From Bacillota bacterium (GTDB lineage Bacteria; Bacillota; Clostridia; Clostridiales; Clostridiaceae): DNA of 6,092 nucleotides. The notes below the pieces were generated by a model. That model saw only the letters and a program-made list of their open reading frames with translations. It did no database searches and was not told where the DNA came from. Position 1 is the stretch's first letter; each line of letters starts with the position of its first letter. Made by a program: the position numbers and the translations under genes. The stretch is from assembly GCA_023440105.1 (NCBI GenBank), contig JAEXSY010000391.1, positions 1-6,092 of the forward strand, given 5' to 3'. Shown piece after piece: positions 5,944 to 6,092 of the stretch.

Positions 5944-6092
5944 ACAAAAGAAATTGCAGCTTTTATATGTACCCTTAGATGAGAGACCCTGTAACTTGAA
6001 CTTTCCTCAAAAAATTGCTGCTACAAGAGGGGATGTGGAGCTTGTTGCTCCCTCTAAGGAGCTTTTAGGAGATAAAAGGAAGGCAGCAGATG
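5936..6092 (+). CDS. DUF4127 family protein, 3' partial
   Basis: Beginning of a further gene, 52 complete codons visible before the window ends. The N-terminal LLYVPLDERPCNLNFP (about residues 9-24) is the hallmark opening of the DUF4127 family (full members about 500 aa, function unknown). No signal peptide is seen, so a cytoplasmic location is likely. The ATG is preceded by AGGAGG at seven bases and overlaps the phosphatase stop by eight bases, so it belongs to the same operon as the EIIC and the phosphatase. That context hints at a role in handling an imported sugar or glycoside, but this is inference. The family call rests on one short motif, since the rest lies beyond the edge. Confidence 0.75.
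   Translation, partial: MNEQKKLQLLYVPLDERPCNLNFPQKIAATRGDVELVAPSKELLGDKRKAAD

Overview
The window looks like low-GC Gram-positive DNA, most likely from a Clostridium-like member of the Clostridia. The grounds are AT-rich spacers, strong AGGAGG-type ribosome binding sites, one TTG start, and protein sequences of firmicute type. The species cannot be named from the sequence. The window holds two functional blocks, separated by a terminator and a divergent regulatory gap.

Block 1 (about 1-3313, + strand) is the tail of a bacterial microcompartment (BMC) operon of propanediol-utilisation type. It contains a PduS-like cobalamin reductase/flavo-Fe-S protein (5' end outside the window), a PduT-like trimeric shell protein with its Fe-S cysteine, and a kinase of the 5-methylthioribose kinase (MtnK) family. 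A clear Rho-independent terminator overlaps the kinase stop codon. PduS and PduT are known partners that pass electrons across the shell. The kinase is the unexpected member. By family it would phosphorylate a 5-substituted ribose, so it may salvage 5-deoxyribose or methylthioribose. 5-Deoxyribose derives from 5'-deoxyadenosine, which adenosylcobalamin and radical-SAM enzymes release.

Between the blocks (about 3314-3911) lies a small two-helix membrane protein gene on the - strand. It is followed by about 330 bp of AT-rich divergent regulatory DNA. That stretch has a perfect 7-bp inverted repeat sitting on a plausible - strand promoter, and a weaker candidate promoter facing the next + strand operon.

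Block 2 (3912 to the window end, + strand) is a tightly overlapping operon: a lactose/cellobiose-family PTS permease EIIC with no EIIA or EIIB visible, a Cof-type HAD phosphatase, and the start of a DUF4127 protein. Its arrangement suggests uptake of a sugar or glycoside as a phosphate, followed by dephosphorylation, with DUF4127 in an unknown role. I see no mobile elements, CRISPR arrays, tRNA or rRNA genes.
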